Of a stretch of 64,000 bases of DNA, positions 17,041 through 25,889 are shown piece after piece. Source of the stretch: Blautia liquoris (GTDB lineage: Bacteria > Bacillota > Clostridia > Lachnospirales > Lachnospiraceae); assembly GCF_015159595.1 (NCBI RefSeq), contig NZ_CP063304.1, forward strand, positions 2,666,001 to 2,730,000, given 5' to 3'. How positions within the stretch are numbered: the first letter of the stretch is position 1; each line of letters starts with the position of its first letter. The position numbers and the translations under genes are program-made. Below the pieces are notes generated by a model that saw only the letters and a program-made list of their open reading frames with translations, did no database searches and was not told where the DNA came from.

Positions 17041-17700
17041 TTATATAGCTTTGGAACCGGCTATAATTGCTCCTGCATTGCTTGTTCCAATACGAGTTGC
17101 CCCCGCATCAATCATAGCTTTTGCAGTCTTATAATCATGTATGCCACCAGATGCTTTAACCCCCATATCAGCTCCCACTGTTTGACGCATAAGTCTAATA
17201 TCTTCTATCTTAGCTCCTGACACCGAAAAGCCCGTAGAAGTTTTTACAAAATCAGCTCCTGCTTCTTTTGCAGCCAGACATGCTTTTTCTTTCTCTTCAT
17301 CTGTAAGTAGACAAGTCTCAATAATAACCTTTACAATTTTATCTTCAGACACGGATACAACTTCAGCAATATCTCGTTTGACACATTCCCACTTACCAGC
17401 TTTTACCATTCCTATATTTATAACCATATCTACTTCATCTGCACCATTTTTTATACTATTGATGGTTTCAGCTTTTTTTGTTTCTGTACTGCATGCTCCT
17501 AATGGGAAACCAACTACGCAGCAAGTCTTCACATCTGATTCTGCAAGATTTTCAGAAACTAAAGGTACATAACATGAATTAACACACACAGAGGCACATC
17601 CGTATTTCCTGGCTTCTTTACATATTTCAACAATTTGATTCGGTGTCGCATCTGCTTTTAATAAAGTGCTGTCTAGGTATTTCGAAATATTTTTTTTCAT
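17041..17700 (-). CDS. deoC: deoxyribose-phosphate aldolase
   Basis: Splits 2-deoxyribose-5-phosphate into glyceraldehyde-3-phosphate and acetaldehyde through a Schiff base. The 219-residue class I aldolase barrel shows the catalytic lysine Lys153 in [10 protein letters not shown] and the second active-site lysine Lys182 in [24 protein letters not shown] carries the active-site aspartate. AAAGGAG precedes the ATG. It sits directly after a ribose-type permease gene (11 bases), making it part of a pentose or deoxypentose operon rather than a nucleoside one. Confidence 0.93.
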   Translation of the reverse strand: MKKNISKYLDSTLLKADATPNQIVEICKEARKYGCASVCVNSCYVPLVSENLAESDVKTCCVVGFPLGACSTETKKAETINSIKNGADEVDMVINIGMVKAGKWECVKRDIAEVVSVSEDKIVKVIIETCLLTDEEKEKACLAAKEAGADFVKTSTGFSVSGAKIEDIRLMRQTVGADMGVKASGGIHDYKTAKAMIDAGATRIGTSNAGAIIAGSKAI

Positions 17701-17711
17701 TTTTTCTCCTT

Positions 17712-18680
17712 TTAGGCTTTTTTCCTATTCTTGAGCATGTCCATTGTCACTGCAAAAATTATTAAAATTCCGCTTGTTATTTCAAGAACATGCGTGTTCA
17801 ATCCAAACTGTACTCCCGCATTGTTAATAAGCACCATAAGAATCGTTCCGAGAAGGGTTCCGGTAATGGTTCCTTTTCCTCCGGCCAATGATGCACCTCC
17901 TATGACAGCTGCCGCAATGGCATTCATATCATAGCCTTCCCCTCCAGTTGGCAAAGCACTTTGTACACGGGCTGCAAGCATAATGCCTGCTATTCCATAT
18001 AAAAGACCTGCTGAGGCATAAGTCGCGTAGAACATTTTTCTGACTTTAATACCACTTAACCTTGCAACTTCAACCCCACTGCCTACTACATAGAGGTTTC
18101 TCCCCAAAATTGTGTACTTAAGAATGAACCATATAGAAATCGCAACAACAAACCATATGATAGCCAATACAGGGAGCACTCCGAAAATATTGGTATTTCC
18201 CATATTCAGAATGTGTTTATTGATTCCTGTAACAGTTAGTGCCTTACTAATTATTTTCACAAATCCACGAACAATTGTCTGCATACCAAGTGTTGCAATC
18301 ATAGGAGGGACTTTCAAATCATAAATAATTACACCATTTAAAAAGCCCATTACTATTCCAATTACAAGGGCAATAATTAGCGTTACTACTAAATTCATGC
18401 TTGTATCTCTCTGTAACAGAGCCAGCACCATACAAGAAAGGCCTGTAATAGCGCCGCCACTTATATCAATACCACCGGTTATGATTACCAATGTCTGTGC
18501 AGCCGCCATGACGCCAATAATTGCACACTGTTTCATTAGATTTGTAACGTTGTAGAGTGTTAAAAAATTATCTGTAAAAATAGAAGATGCTACAAATAAT
18601 ATAACAATAATCAGGCCTAATGTAAATTCCGTCTGTTGAAGTGCATTTCCCGCAATTTTTATTTTCCTTGTTCTTTTCAC
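17712..18680 (-). CDS. ribose-type ABC transporter permease (RbsC-like)
   Basis: CUT2 membrane subunit with about 8-10 hydrophobic segments; family blocks are [56 protein letters not shown]. The preferred start is the GTG at 18680, six bases after AGGGAGG; the ATG at 18698 overlaps the stop of the ATPase gene and lacks a ribosome site. Its order after the ATPase gene is the standard rbsAC order. It should import ribose, deoxyribose or a related sugar. Confidence 0.9.
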   Translation of the reverse strand: MKRTRKIKIAGNALQQTEFTLGLIIVILFVASSIFTDNFLTLYNVTNLMKQCAIIGVMAAAQTLVIITGGIDISGGAITGLSCMVLALLQRDTSMNLVVTLIIALVIGIVMGFLNGVIIYDLKVPPMIATLGMQTIVRGFVKIISKALTVTGINKHILNMGNTNIFGVLPVLAIIWFVVAISIWFILKYTILGRNLYVVGSGVEVARLSGIKVRKMFYATYASAGLLYGIAGIMLAARVQSALPTGGEGYDMNAIAAAVIGGASLAGGKGTITGTLLGTILMVLINNAGVQFGLNTHVLEITSGILIIFAVTMDMLKNRKKA

Positions 18681-18691
18681 GTTGATCCTCC

Positions 18692-20200
18692 CTAGCATTC
18701 ATCAGATGCCTTTTTCAATACATCTTCCTCGCTTATTTTCTTTGTATCATTAAGATTAAACTCAGCTTTAATAGTGCCTTGCGCCATCACAAACAATCGA
18801 TCTGACAATCCCATCACTTCCGGAAGATAGGAAGAAATAAGAATAATACCCTTTCCGTTTGCAATTAGTTTCTCCATAATCTTATAAATTTCTTCTTTAG
18901 CGCCCACATCAACTCCTACTGTAGGTTCATCGAAGATCAATATATCTGGATCTCTACAGAGAAGTTTTGCAATGACAACTTTTTGTTGATTCCCACCTGA
19001 TAAGTTTCCCGCTAATTGCATGATACTAGGAGTTTTAACATTAACATCACTGGAATATTTTTTTGCCCTTTCTGATTCTTTCTTTAAGGAAATAATACCA
19101 CTTTTACTAATTCTATTATATGAGTTCATGTTAACATTAATTTTTATTGGAAGGATTAGTGCTAATCCGTCCATACGTCGATCTTCTGTAAGGAAACCAA
19201 TACCATGTTCCAGAGCTGATGACGGATTTTTAATTCTAACTTTTTCTCCTCTAATATATGTATCACCAGTTAATCGTTTCTCGACGCCACACAATGCTCT
19301 CATAATCTCGCTTCGCCCAGATCCAACTAGTCCTGCAAATCCTATAATTTCACCAGCATGAAGGGAAAAATTAATGTTTTTAAAGTTGAAACTGTCGCTA
19401 AAATTTTCAATTCTAAGAAGCTCATCTCCAGATTTCCTTTTCTTAATATTATATATATCCGATAATTCTCTTCCGACCATCATCTTAATTAATGAGTCTT
19501 TCGTTACATTTTCAATCGCTTTTGTGTCAATATACGTACCATCTTTTAAAATTGTAACCGTATCACAAACATCCATAATTTCTTCCAGACGATGTGATAT
19601 GTAAATAACGCTAACACCTTTACGTTTTAGTTCTTTGATAAATTTATAAAGTGTCTCAACTTTTTCGTTCTCCAATAGAGCCGTGGGCTCGTCAAAAATC
19701 ACAATCTTCAGATCATCGCTTACGGAGATCTTACTTATTGTAACCATTGCCTGCATCGCTATAGGAAGGCTTGAAATTTTCTGCCTTGGATTAACATTCA
19801 TATCAAATTGGTCAATAATCTTCTGACTATCTCTATACATTTTCTTCCAGTCGATTCTACCAGATCTTCCCTTTGGCTGACGTCCAAGATAATAATTTTC
19901 CGCGATACTAAGTTCAGGTGAGATATTAACATTTTGGTAATTTGCATATACACCATGGCTTTGAGCCTTCATCGCACTCGTATTTTCAACCCATTCGCCG
20001 TTATAATTCATCAATATTCTGCCCTTGTCCGGTCGCTCGACGCCCATGACGCACTTAATAAGTGTAGATTTTCCTGCACCATTTTCTCCACAGAGCCCTC
20101 TAACCTCACCTGCATTTACCTCAAAACTCACATTACTCAGAGCCGTTACACCAGGATAAAATTTACTGATATTTTCAATTTTTAAAATTGTGTCCTGCAT
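18692..20200 (-). CDS. ribose-type ABC transporter ATPase (RbsA-like)
   Basis: Two fused ATPase domains, 502 residues. The first has Walker A GENGAGKSTLIK and Walker B IVIFDEPTALL; the second has a degenerate P-loop (GLVGSGRSEIM), LSGGNQQKVVIAKLL signature and ILIFDEPTVGVD, exactly the RbsA/MglA pattern. The start at 20200 follows AGAGGA by 9-10 bases; the frame extends 11 codons upstream without support and into the hairpin region. It energises the RbsC-like permease. This is the only sugar ABC ATPase in the window. Confidence 0.93.
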   Translation of the reverse strand: MQDTILKIENISKFYPGVTALSNVSFEVNAGEVRGLCGENGAGKSTLIKCVMGVERPDKGRILMNYNGEWVENTSAMKAQSHGVYANYQNVNISPELSIAENYYLGRQPKGRSGRIDWKKMYRDSQKIIDQFDMNVNPRQKISSLPIAMQAMVTISKISVSDDLKIVIFDEPTALLENEKVETLYKFIKELKRKGVSVIYISHRLEEIMDVCDTVTILKDGTYIDTKAIENVTKDSLIKMMVGRELSDIYNIKKRKSGDELLRIENFSDSFNFKNINFSLHAGEIIGFAGLVGSGRSEIMRALCGVEKRLTGDTYIRGEKVRIKNPSSALEHGIGFLTEDRRMDGLALILPIKINVNMNSYNRISKSGIISLKKESERAKKYSSDVNVKTPSIMQLAGNLSGGNQQKVVIAKLLCRDPDILIFDEPTVGVDVGAKEEIYKIMEKLIANGKGIILISSYLPEVMGLSDRLFVMAQGTIKAEFNLNDTKKISEEDVLKKASDEC

Positions 20201-20220
20201 GATTGTTTTCCTCTTCTTTC

Positions 20221-20248
20221 GTAAAGGGCACAAATCTATGCCCTTTAC
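20221..20248 (-). promoter_or_regulatory. intra-operon hairpin after SBP gene
   Basis: Perfect 10-bp stem GTAAAGGGCA (20221-20230) / TGCCCTTTAC (20239-20248) with an 8-base loop, between the binding-protein stop and the ATPase start. No T-run follows, so mRNA stabilisation or partial attenuation is likelier than termination. Confidence 0.65.
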
Positions 20249-20292
20249 ATCAAATCTTCGTTAATTATTTGTAAAAACAAGTTATTAAGTAA

Positions 20293-21357
20293 CTATTTTT
20301 TGAGTCTCGTTGGGTCTAAAAGATCCTGCATCTCTTTCTCATCCATATTATCTTTTGTAATAACAACGGGTGGACAATTCACCTGTTTCTCGGATTCTGG
20401 ATTTTTTCCACTTATTAAAGTCTGAAGTGCATTCTCCATACATTTATATCCTTGAGTATAAGCATCCTGAACAATGATTGCATCGAGTACACCATTTTTA
20501 AGCGCCTGAATCTCTATATCATCAGAGTCAACTGCTACATTAACGAATTTCTCTCCGACATTTGCTGATGCAACTGCATTGCAAACTCCATCGCCTGTAA
20601 TATTATTACCTGAATACATACCAATAAGTTTCTCTCCATATGTAGAGATTATATTTTCTGCATTTTCCTGAGCTGTCTCAACAACATTGCCATTATAATA
20701 TGTATCTGTCAATTCAAGTTCTGGTGCAATTTCACCTATCTTTGTTCTAAATGAATCTACTCTATGATTCAATGCTTCATTTTCCACGTTTGTGTTCATC
20801 CCAAGAATACCTTCTTTAATACCTTTAGTATCCATAGCATCTTTAAATGCCTGCGCGGCCATCTCTCCGATCGTATCATTAGAGCAATAATAAAACTCAT
20901 TATAATTTTCCTCATTTGCCCCATCGTCCCCAGTACCGATACCGCAATTAACAAAATTAAGAATAATTCCGGCATTTGTAGCTTCCTGAGCTTTAGGTAC
21001 TGTGGCATCAATTGCCAGAGTAGCTGTAACAATTGCATCTGGTTTTTTTCCAATGCACTCTTCAAAAGTAGTCACATAATCCTCTGTCTGACTCTCCTCC
21101 GCAGGCCCGACCACATCATAATCCACCTTGATTCCTTCATTTTTCTCGATATCCTTCATGGCATTTTCGATGCCGATTCCAACATATGTCCAAAACTGGG
21201 AAGCTGTTGATGGCGTAAGATAAATCACATGATACTCTTTTCCCTTATCTACCGATTCGGCACTTTTTGATGAAGTTCCTGCTTTTTTTCCGCATGCTGG
21301 CAATGAAAAGATCAAACTACTTGCTAATAATATCGATAATAATTTTCTTAATTTCAT
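20293..21357 (-). CDS. ribose-type sugar-binding lipoprotein (RbsB-like)
   Basis: Extracellular receptor of the CUT2 importer. Lipoprotein signal: MKLRKLLSILLAS, lipobox SLPAC at Cys22. The body is a periplasmic-binding domain 4 fold (YHVIYLTPSTASQFWTYVGIGIENAMKD, KKPDAIVTATLAIDATVP, GVLDAIIVQDAYTQGYKCMENAL). 354 residues. GGGAG site 9 bases before the ATG. It is placed between the mutarotase and the ATPase genes. The opening of the fold is more divergent from RbsB than from binding proteins for modified sugars, so the ligand is open. Confidence 0.88.
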   Translation of the reverse strand: MKLRKLLSILLASSLIFSLPACGKKAGTSSKSAESVDKGKEYHVIYLTPSTASQFWTYVGIGIENAMKDIEKNEGIKVDYDVVGPAEESQTEDYVTTFEECIGKKPDAIVTATLAIDATVPKAQEATNAGIILNFVNCGIGTGDDGANEENYNEFYYCSNDTIGEMAAQAFKDAMDTKGIKEGILGMNTNVENEALNHRVDSFRTKIGEIAPELELTDTYYNGNVVETAQENAENIISTYGEKLIGMYSGNNITGDGVCNAVASANVGEKFVNVAVDSDDIEIQALKNGVLDAIIVQDAYTQGYKCMENALQTLISGKNPESEKQVNCPPVVITKDNMDEKEMQDLLDPTRLKK

Positions 21358-21419
21358 ATTTTTAATCTCCCTCGTATTTATATATTTGAAATTTTACTAC
21401 ACCCAATGTAACAGTAATC

Positions 21420-21863
21420 TTACATAACGCCCTTTTGTAATATAAAGCATCCGTAAGGCCGAGTCTCACTTGTACACACAGTCAAAACCGCTTTACCCGC
21501 CTTTTTATAAAACTTTGATCGTTCAAGAGGCCCTGCACAATCCTCTTTATAGCCATTTTTTACTGCAGCCGCAATAGCTTCGTTCCACGTATCACAATTT
21601 TCCATAATAATTCCTGAGCTTTCATCTGGAACCATGTATTCCAATGGGGTTTCACAGTATTCTACATCAAGTGGCATGAGCTTTAAAATTGCATCAATCA
21701 TGTCTGGTGCTGTATTTCCTTTCGCTTGAACGCTCACAGCATTCGGAGATTTTGAATAGGGTGGATAAAAATGATCTGCAACTACCAAAATATCTCCATG
21801 TCCCATATCCGCCAAAGCCTTTAACAAATCCGATCCGATAATCTCCGGTATCCCTTTTAACAT
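21420..21863 (-). CDS. RbsD/FucU-family sugar mutarotase
   Basis: 147-residue member of the RbsD/FucU family that interconverts sugar anomers before phosphorylation. Hallmarks: LKGIPEIIGSDLLKALADMGHGD with the catalytic His in MGHGD, VVADHFYPPYS, and the C-terminal TSETRPYGCFILQKGV. The length and the RPYGCF block are closer to FucU than to RbsD. It lies 13 bases after the kinase gene and before the binding protein. It would supply the furanose or pyranose form needed by the kinase or transporter. Confidence 0.88.
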   Translation of the reverse strand: MLKGIPEIIGSDLLKALADMGHGDILVVADHFYPPYSKSPNAVSVQAKGNTAPDMIDAILKLMPLDVEYCETPLEYMVPDESSGIIMENCDTWNEAIAAAVKNGYKEDCAGPLERSKFYKKAGKAVLTVCTSETRPYGCFILQKGVM

Positions 21864-21876
21864 TTTGCTTCCTCCT

Positions 21877-22809
21877 TTAATTTACCTGTTCAGCAGTTGA
21901 TAAAAAAGTCTCTATTTCTTTGCGAGATGGCATTGATGGCGTTGTCCCCATCTTTTGTACTGATAGTGCTGCAAGCGCATTGGCAAACCTTGCTGCTTCC
22001 AATAAGTTTTTTCCTTCCGCAAGGCTTGTAATAAGTCCACCGTTAAAAGCATCTCCAGCACCTGTAGTATCAACAACATTAACTTTGTATGCCGGAATAA
22101 TTTCTTCTCTTCCATGTGTCGAGACAAATACACCGCGATCTCCCAAAGTTATCACTATATCTATCACCCCCTTGTTTCTGAAAAATTTTGCTGCTCGTTT
22201 TGCAGAATCAAAATTCGTTACCTTTATCCCTGTGACTGCTTCTGCTTCCACCTCATTTGGCGTTACCATATAACATTTCGACAGAAAATCATCTGTAACA
22301 GGAACATATGGTGCTGTATTTAAAACAACCTTACAATTATATTTATTTGCAAGCTCAGCCACCATTTCATTAGCATCCTGATTCACTTCCAACTGAAGAA
22401 GAACATATTCGCTTCTACTAATAATACTTTCAACGCTCGCAACCTCTTCCGCTGTGATAGTATTACAGGCACCTGGAACAATAATAATCTCATTCTGGCT
22501 AGTACTTTCATCAACAGTAATTAATGCAATTCCTGTCTCCGTAGAATTGTTGACAAAAATGTAGTCTTGTGACATGTCCAACTCTTTCATCGTATCTAAT
22601 AAAACGTTTGCAAAACTGTCGTTACCCACTTTGGTAATCATTGTAACATCCGCTCCTGCTTTTTTTGCAGCTACGCATTGATTAAATCCCTTCCCGCCTG
22701 GTCCCATTTTAAACATAGAACCCTTTACAGTTTCACCCGGTACTGGAAGATGTGGACTTCTTGCCATTAAATCAACTACAAAGCTACCAAACACTGCCAC
22801 TTTATCCAT
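21877..22809 (-). CDS. ribokinase/deoxyribokinase-like PfkB kinase
   Basis: PfkB sugar kinase, first gene of the operon. Signature blocks: VFGSFVVDLMARSPHLPVPG, GPGGKGFNQCVAAKKAGADV near the start and DTTGAGDAFNGGLITSL with the catalytic base Asp near the end. The ATG at 22809 follows GGGAGG; the longer frame to 22896 would include the promoter, so it is rejected. 310 residues. With deoC in the same operon the substrate is plausibly 2-deoxy-D-ribose as well as, or instead of, ribose; sequence alone cannot decide. Confidence 0.88.
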   Translation of the reverse strand: MDKVAVFGSFVVDLMARSPHLPVPGETVKGSMFKMGPGGKGFNQCVAAKKAGADVTMITKVGNDSFANVLLDTMKELDMSQDYIFVNNSTETGIALITVDESTSQNEIIIVPGACNTITAEEVASVESIISRSEYVLLQLEVNQDANEMVAELANKYNCKVVLNTAPYVPVTDDFLSKCYMVTPNEVEAEAVTGIKVTNFDSAKRAAKFFRNKGVIDIVITLGDRGVFVSTHGREEIIPAYKVNVVDTTGAGDAFNGGLITSLAEGKNLLEAARFANALAALSVQKMGTTPSMPSRKEIETFLSTAEQVN

Positions 22810-22854
22810 TCTGACATTCCTCCCTTTAACATTATATAAATGACAATAATTTAT

Positions 22855-22866
22855 GAAATCGGTTTC
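22855..22866. promoter_or_regulatory. LacI-type operator, promoter-proximal
   Basis: GAAATCGGTTTC, a near-palindrome with a central CG typical of LacI-family operators, flanked by TAT/ATA. It lies just downstream of the predicted transcription start of the kinase operon, where a bound repressor would block transcription. Confidence 0.55.
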
Positions 22867-22880
22867 TATATCTTTATTCG

Positions 22881-22909
22881 ATCTTAGTCTCTTCACAAGA
22901 ATAAGTCAA
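22881..22909 (-). promoter_or_regulatory. promoter of the ribose-type operon
   Basis: On the minus strand TTGACT (22904-22909), 17 bases, TAAGAT (22881-22886), about 72 bases before the kinase start. Confidence 0.65.
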
Positions 22910-23002
22910 TAATAAAACGTATTTTTATATCATTTTCGTTGTATTCAACTGTTATTCGTTATAATATTTGTGCATAATTTCCAATTATTTTTTACTATTC
23001 AT

Positions 23003-23020
23003 TATGAAAGCGCTTTCATA
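23003..23020. promoter_or_regulatory. LacI/CcpA-type palindrome, upstream operator or cre site
   Basis: Perfect 18-bp palindrome TATGAAAGCGCTTTCATA. It matches both a LacI-family operator and a CcpA cre box. Its centre is 151 bases from the centre of the second site at 22855-22866, close to a whole number of helical turns, so DNA looping is possible. Confidence 0.65.
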
Positions 23021-23053
23021 TTTTCGATAAAACAATTGCATCCTACTTAAATC

Positions 23054-23191
23054 AAAGTTTCATCCGCAGTTATTCATAACACTTTGCTTCGCCTTTTTAA
23101 AGACAGCTTTGGAATTAATTTTGTTGACTATTTGAATGGATTTCACATTGAAAAAGCTAACAAGGACCGCACCAGAGATGTAATTCTCTAG
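23054..23191 (+). pseudogene. AraC-family regulator fragment
   Basis: An open stretch with no start reads KVSSAVIHNTLLRLFKDSFG then INFVDYLNGFHIEKANK, which is the first half of the AraC C-terminal helix-turn-helix domain, before a stop at 23189. The second HTH and all sensor sequence are gone. Confidence 0.65.
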
Positions 23192-23201
23192 TACGGTCCT
23201 T
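23162..23201. terminator. long hairpin in remnant region
   Basis: AAGGACCG (23162-23169) pairs with CGGTCCTT (23194-23201); an inner AGAG/CTCT pairing extends the stem. On the minus strand a TTTTT run follows some bases later. It may be an old terminator of the decayed genes around it. Confidence 0.45.
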
Positions 23202-23249
23202 ATCATTACGAACTTTTCCATATGCTTTTTTTGAAATCAGATAATTTTA

Positions 23250-23372
23250 TCATTCAACTATTTCAAAAGGACCCTTATAGGCGGTTCCTTCAAAATGGAA
23301 TACGGATACCTTGATCACATCCTCCATGGGACTTGTCAGCCGGATGGTAATCATCCCCAGATCTCCTCTCAA
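23250..23372 (-). pseudogene. GH31 alpha-xylosidase-like N-terminal fragment
   Basis: About 41 codons reading DLRGDLGMITIRLTSPMEDV, then IKVSVFHFEGTAYKGPFEIV and a stop at 23250. The TSPMEDVIKV...HFEG block is characteristic of the N-terminal domain of GH31 alpha-xylosidases. An in-frame stop lies just upstream, and no catalytic domain is present, so this is a relic. Confidence 0.65.
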
Positions 23373-23399
23373 ATCAAAATTCAATTATCTATTATCCTA

Positions 23400-23837
23400 T
23401 CATAAATTAGATTTTGCATATTTGATCCCAGATCCTATGCCCATTCCAACAATGGAAACAATTATGCCAACTAAAATCATCTCGAACTGCGGTGCATTGA
23501 TTTTTTTAAAAGTAATCATGTTGGCGGTGCTAAAGGTTGCGTACTCAGCAAGCATATACATAATACCAAATACAACAGAAAAAATCCATTTCCTTTTTCC
23601 CATATAATTGTTCTTTCCGATTATCAAAGAGATCACAAAAGTTGTAACAGGCAGAATTCCCCACATAACCATAATGCTATACCCCATTGCATCAGACTCA
23701 TTAATGAAAAACCAGAATGCAATGATTGAAACAGCCCAAATCCCAAGATAAACTATAATTAAAAGAAGCATAGACAATTTGTTTTTACTCTTTACCGTAT
23801 TTGTGCTTTCTTCAGGACAATTCAAATTATTTGGCAT
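23400..23837 (-). CDS. small membrane protein, four predicted helices
   Basis: 145 residues with a polar N-terminus (PNNLNCPEESTNTVKSK) and four hydrophobic segments (LLLIIVYLGIWAVSIIAFW; IMVMWGILPVTTFVISLII; WIFSVVFGIMYMLAEYA; MILVGIIVSIVGMGIGSGI). I do not recognise the family. The ATG at 23837 follows a GTGGGGGT site; a GTG five codons upstream is less likely. It stands alone between two decayed genes and the end of the next transporter operon. Confidence 0.6.
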   Translation of the reverse strand: MPNNLNCPEESTNTVKSKNKLSMLLLIIVYLGIWAVSIIAFWFFINESDAMGYSIMVMWGILPVTTFVISLIIGKNNYMGKRKWIFSVVFGIMYMLAEYATFSTANMITFKKINAPQFEMILVGIIVSIVGMGIGSGIKYAKSNL

Positions 23838-23852
23838 AAGTTGTACCCCCAC

Positions 23853-24093
23853 AGATGATTAAGCTAAATGGAATTTTTGAATTTCAATTATAAATCTTCG
23901 TAACATCACATCACTATCGACTATACCTTTATAGAAAATCTCTCTTATAGCTTTCAGTATATCATTTAGCTTTTATAAAGAAAAGGCAGTAATGATTAAT
24001 TTAATAGCCATTGTAGAACATGATTGACCCTCCGACTACACTGGGCTCTCATAAGGTCCGTCCCGCTTAACTCTGCTCTCGTCCATGCGGCAT
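23853..24093. other. intergenic region with an unexplained GC-richer stretch
   Basis: 23853-24000 is AT-rich and featureless apart from likely promoter material for the small membrane protein. 24015-24095 is noticeably GC-richer than its surroundings and contains no recognised gene; it resembles the edge of a mobile or structured element but I could not identify one. No clear terminator for the upstream transporter operon was found. Confidence 0.3.
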
Positions 24094-24921
24094 TTATCCT
24101 TTCACCGCACCTGCAGTTAGTCCTGCCTGGATTTTTTTTGACATAAATATATAAATTAATATAATTGGAAGTGACGCCATCGTAAGTGCTGCAGTCAACG
24201 CAGCATAATCAGTCTGATATGTTCCCTTAAGGGTCATTAAACCAAGTGGAATGGTTTGTTTTTCTGCATCATTAATAAATATCAACGCGAAGCTAAACTC
24301 ATTCCAAACGCTTACCAGTGTTAAAATCAATACAGTCACGAGTGCAGGTTTTGCTAATGGAGCAAAAATATACCGAAACATTTGATTAGTGTTACATCCA
24401 TCTATCGTAGCAGCTTCTTGTAACTCATTTGGTAATTGTTGGAAATGCCCATATGTCAAAAAGACAGCCATTGGCAAATTGAAAGCAATATACGGAATTA
24501 TTAGTGACCATAGGCTGTTTACTAAGCCCACTTTATTTGCTGTACTAAAAAGTGGAATTAGCACGCAATGAATTGGAATCATATTTCCTGCGAAAAACAA
24601 AAATACGATAGTTGATGCCCCTTTAAAGGGAAAACGTGCTGCCATAAAGGAAAACATCGTACTAAATAAGAGTACAAAAAACAAAGTTATTGCTGACACA
24701 AAGATGCTATTAACCAAAAAGTTTTGGACACCTTTATCCCATGCTTTTAGATAGTTTTCAAAATGCCACACTTTTGGCATTCCCCATGGGTCAGTTAAGT
24801 AAGAAATATTATCTTTAAACGAAGAAAAAACCATCCATACAATTGGCAAAATAATTAGTAATGCATATATAAGTAGTAATGTGTGTATTAAGATCCATCC
24901 TGTTTTTTTAATTGAATTCAT
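24094..24921 (-). CDS. sugar ABC transporter permease, MalG type
   Basis: 275 residues with six predicted membrane helices; opening IILPIVWMVFSSFKDN, EAA loop LQEAATIDGCNTNQMFRYIFAPL and a typical C-terminus (MSKKIQAGLTAGAVKG). GAGGT precedes the ATG. It is the last gene of the HK-RR-SBP-permease-permease cluster and pairs with the permease 17 bases upstream. Confidence 0.9.
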   Translation of the reverse strand: MNSIKKTGWILIHTLLLIYALLIILPIVWMVFSSFKDNISYLTDPWGMPKVWHFENYLKAWDKGVQNFLVNSIFVSAITLFFVLLFSTMFSFMAARFPFKGASTIVFLFFAGNMIPIHCVLIPLFSTANKVGLVNSLWSLIIPYIAFNLPMAVFLTYGHFQQLPNELQEAATIDGCNTNQMFRYIFAPLAKPALVTVLILTLVSVWNEFSFALIFINDAEKQTIPLGLMTLKGTYQTDYAALTAALTMASLPIILIYIFMSKKIQAGLTAGAVKG

Positions 24922-24938
24922 GTTCTCTACCTCTAAGT

Positions 24939-25814
24939 TTAATAGACACTTTCTTTCTTCATTAATCGGTTAATGATAACTATAAATATTGTCCCTAATA
25001 AGAACAGGAACATAGAAATTGCACTTCCATAACCAAAACGCATAGAATCAAATGCTTCGCGAACGATAACCGTTGCCAAAACATCTGTTGAATGATTTGG
25101 CCCACCTTTTGTCATTATATAAATCAAATCAAAATATCTAAGCGAATTCACAACCACTAACATTGTAGTCAGCTGAATAGTTGGCCAAATTAATGGAAGC
25201 TGTATTTTGAAAAATTTTGTTACAGGCGGAACACCATCTAACTCTGAATATTCCAAAATATCAGAGGGAATGGACTCTAAAGCACCATAATAGATCAAGA
25301 CGTAATTCCCTACATAAAACCACAGCATAACGAATATAACTGCATACAATGCTGTTTGTGGCTCACCTAGCCAGGCATGTTGAAACCGTTCTAACCCTAA
25401 CTTTTCCAATAACAAGTTCACTAGTCCCAAATTAGGTTCATATATTTGTGTCCACAAAATTCCTACTATAGAAGATGACAAAATTACAGGTAGAAAATAA
25501 ACAGATTGAAACAATCCTTTGAATTTTGTTTTTTTACCTGTAACTAACAATGCTATAACCATTCCTATTGGTAATTGAAAAAATGTTGAAGCAAAAGTTA
25601 ATTTTAAGGTATTGATTAATGCTCCACTAATTTGCTTATCTTTTATTAGCTCTTTAAAATTTCCAAGTCCAATAAAAATTTTAGTATTTATACCATTCCA
25701 TTCAAAAAAGCTATTATATAGTGACATTCCTACTGGAATTATAACAAGCCCTATAAAAAAAGCCATAGCTGGCAACATATAGAAGAGCCTTATGCGCATC
25801 TTAACATTTTTCAT
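24939..25814 (-). CDS. sugar ABC transporter permease, MalF type
   Basis: 291 residues, six helices; opening MLPAMAFFIGLVIIPVGMSLYNSF, EAA loop LEYSELDGVPPVTKFFKIQLPL. AGGAG lies before the ATG. It lies after the SBP gene, separated by a large hairpin. Confidence 0.9.
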   Translation of the reverse strand: MKNVKMRIRLFYMLPAMAFFIGLVIIPVGMSLYNSFFEWNGINTKIFIGLGNFKELIKDKQISGALINTLKLTFASTFFQLPIGMVIALLVTGKKTKFKGLFQSVYFLPVILSSSIVGILWTQIYEPNLGLVNLLLEKLGLERFQHAWLGEPQTALYAVIFVMLWFYVGNYVLIYYGALESIPSDILEYSELDGVPPVTKFFKIQLPLIWPTIQLTTMLVVVNSLRYFDLIYIMTKGGPNHSTDVLATVIVREAFDSMRFGYGSAISMFLFLLGTIFIVIINRLMKKESVY

Positions 25815-25832
25815 CTTTAATTCTCCTATCCT

Positions 25833-25880
25833 AAGAGAGCCCTTTTATATCCGATTCTATGGATAGAAAAAGGCTCTCTT
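25833..25880 (-). promoter_or_regulatory. large intra-operon hairpin after SBP gene
   Basis: AAGAGAGCC (25833-25841) pairs with GGCTCTCTT (25872-25880); the stem continues through a TTTT/AAAA block and an inner TATCC/GGATA pair, forming a near-continuous 48-base hairpin between SBP and permease genes. No T-run directly follows on the minus strand. Confidence 0.65.
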
Positions 25881-25889
25881 TTTCTGGTA

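Noticed and set aside
20201-20233. Longer N-terminus for the RbsA-like ATPase
   Set aside because: The extra codons run into the inter-gene hairpin and lack a ribosome site.
22810-22896. Longer N-terminus for the ribokinase-like protein
   Set aside because: The frame covers the operator and promoter; the conserved PfkB start is at 22809 after a GGGAGG site.
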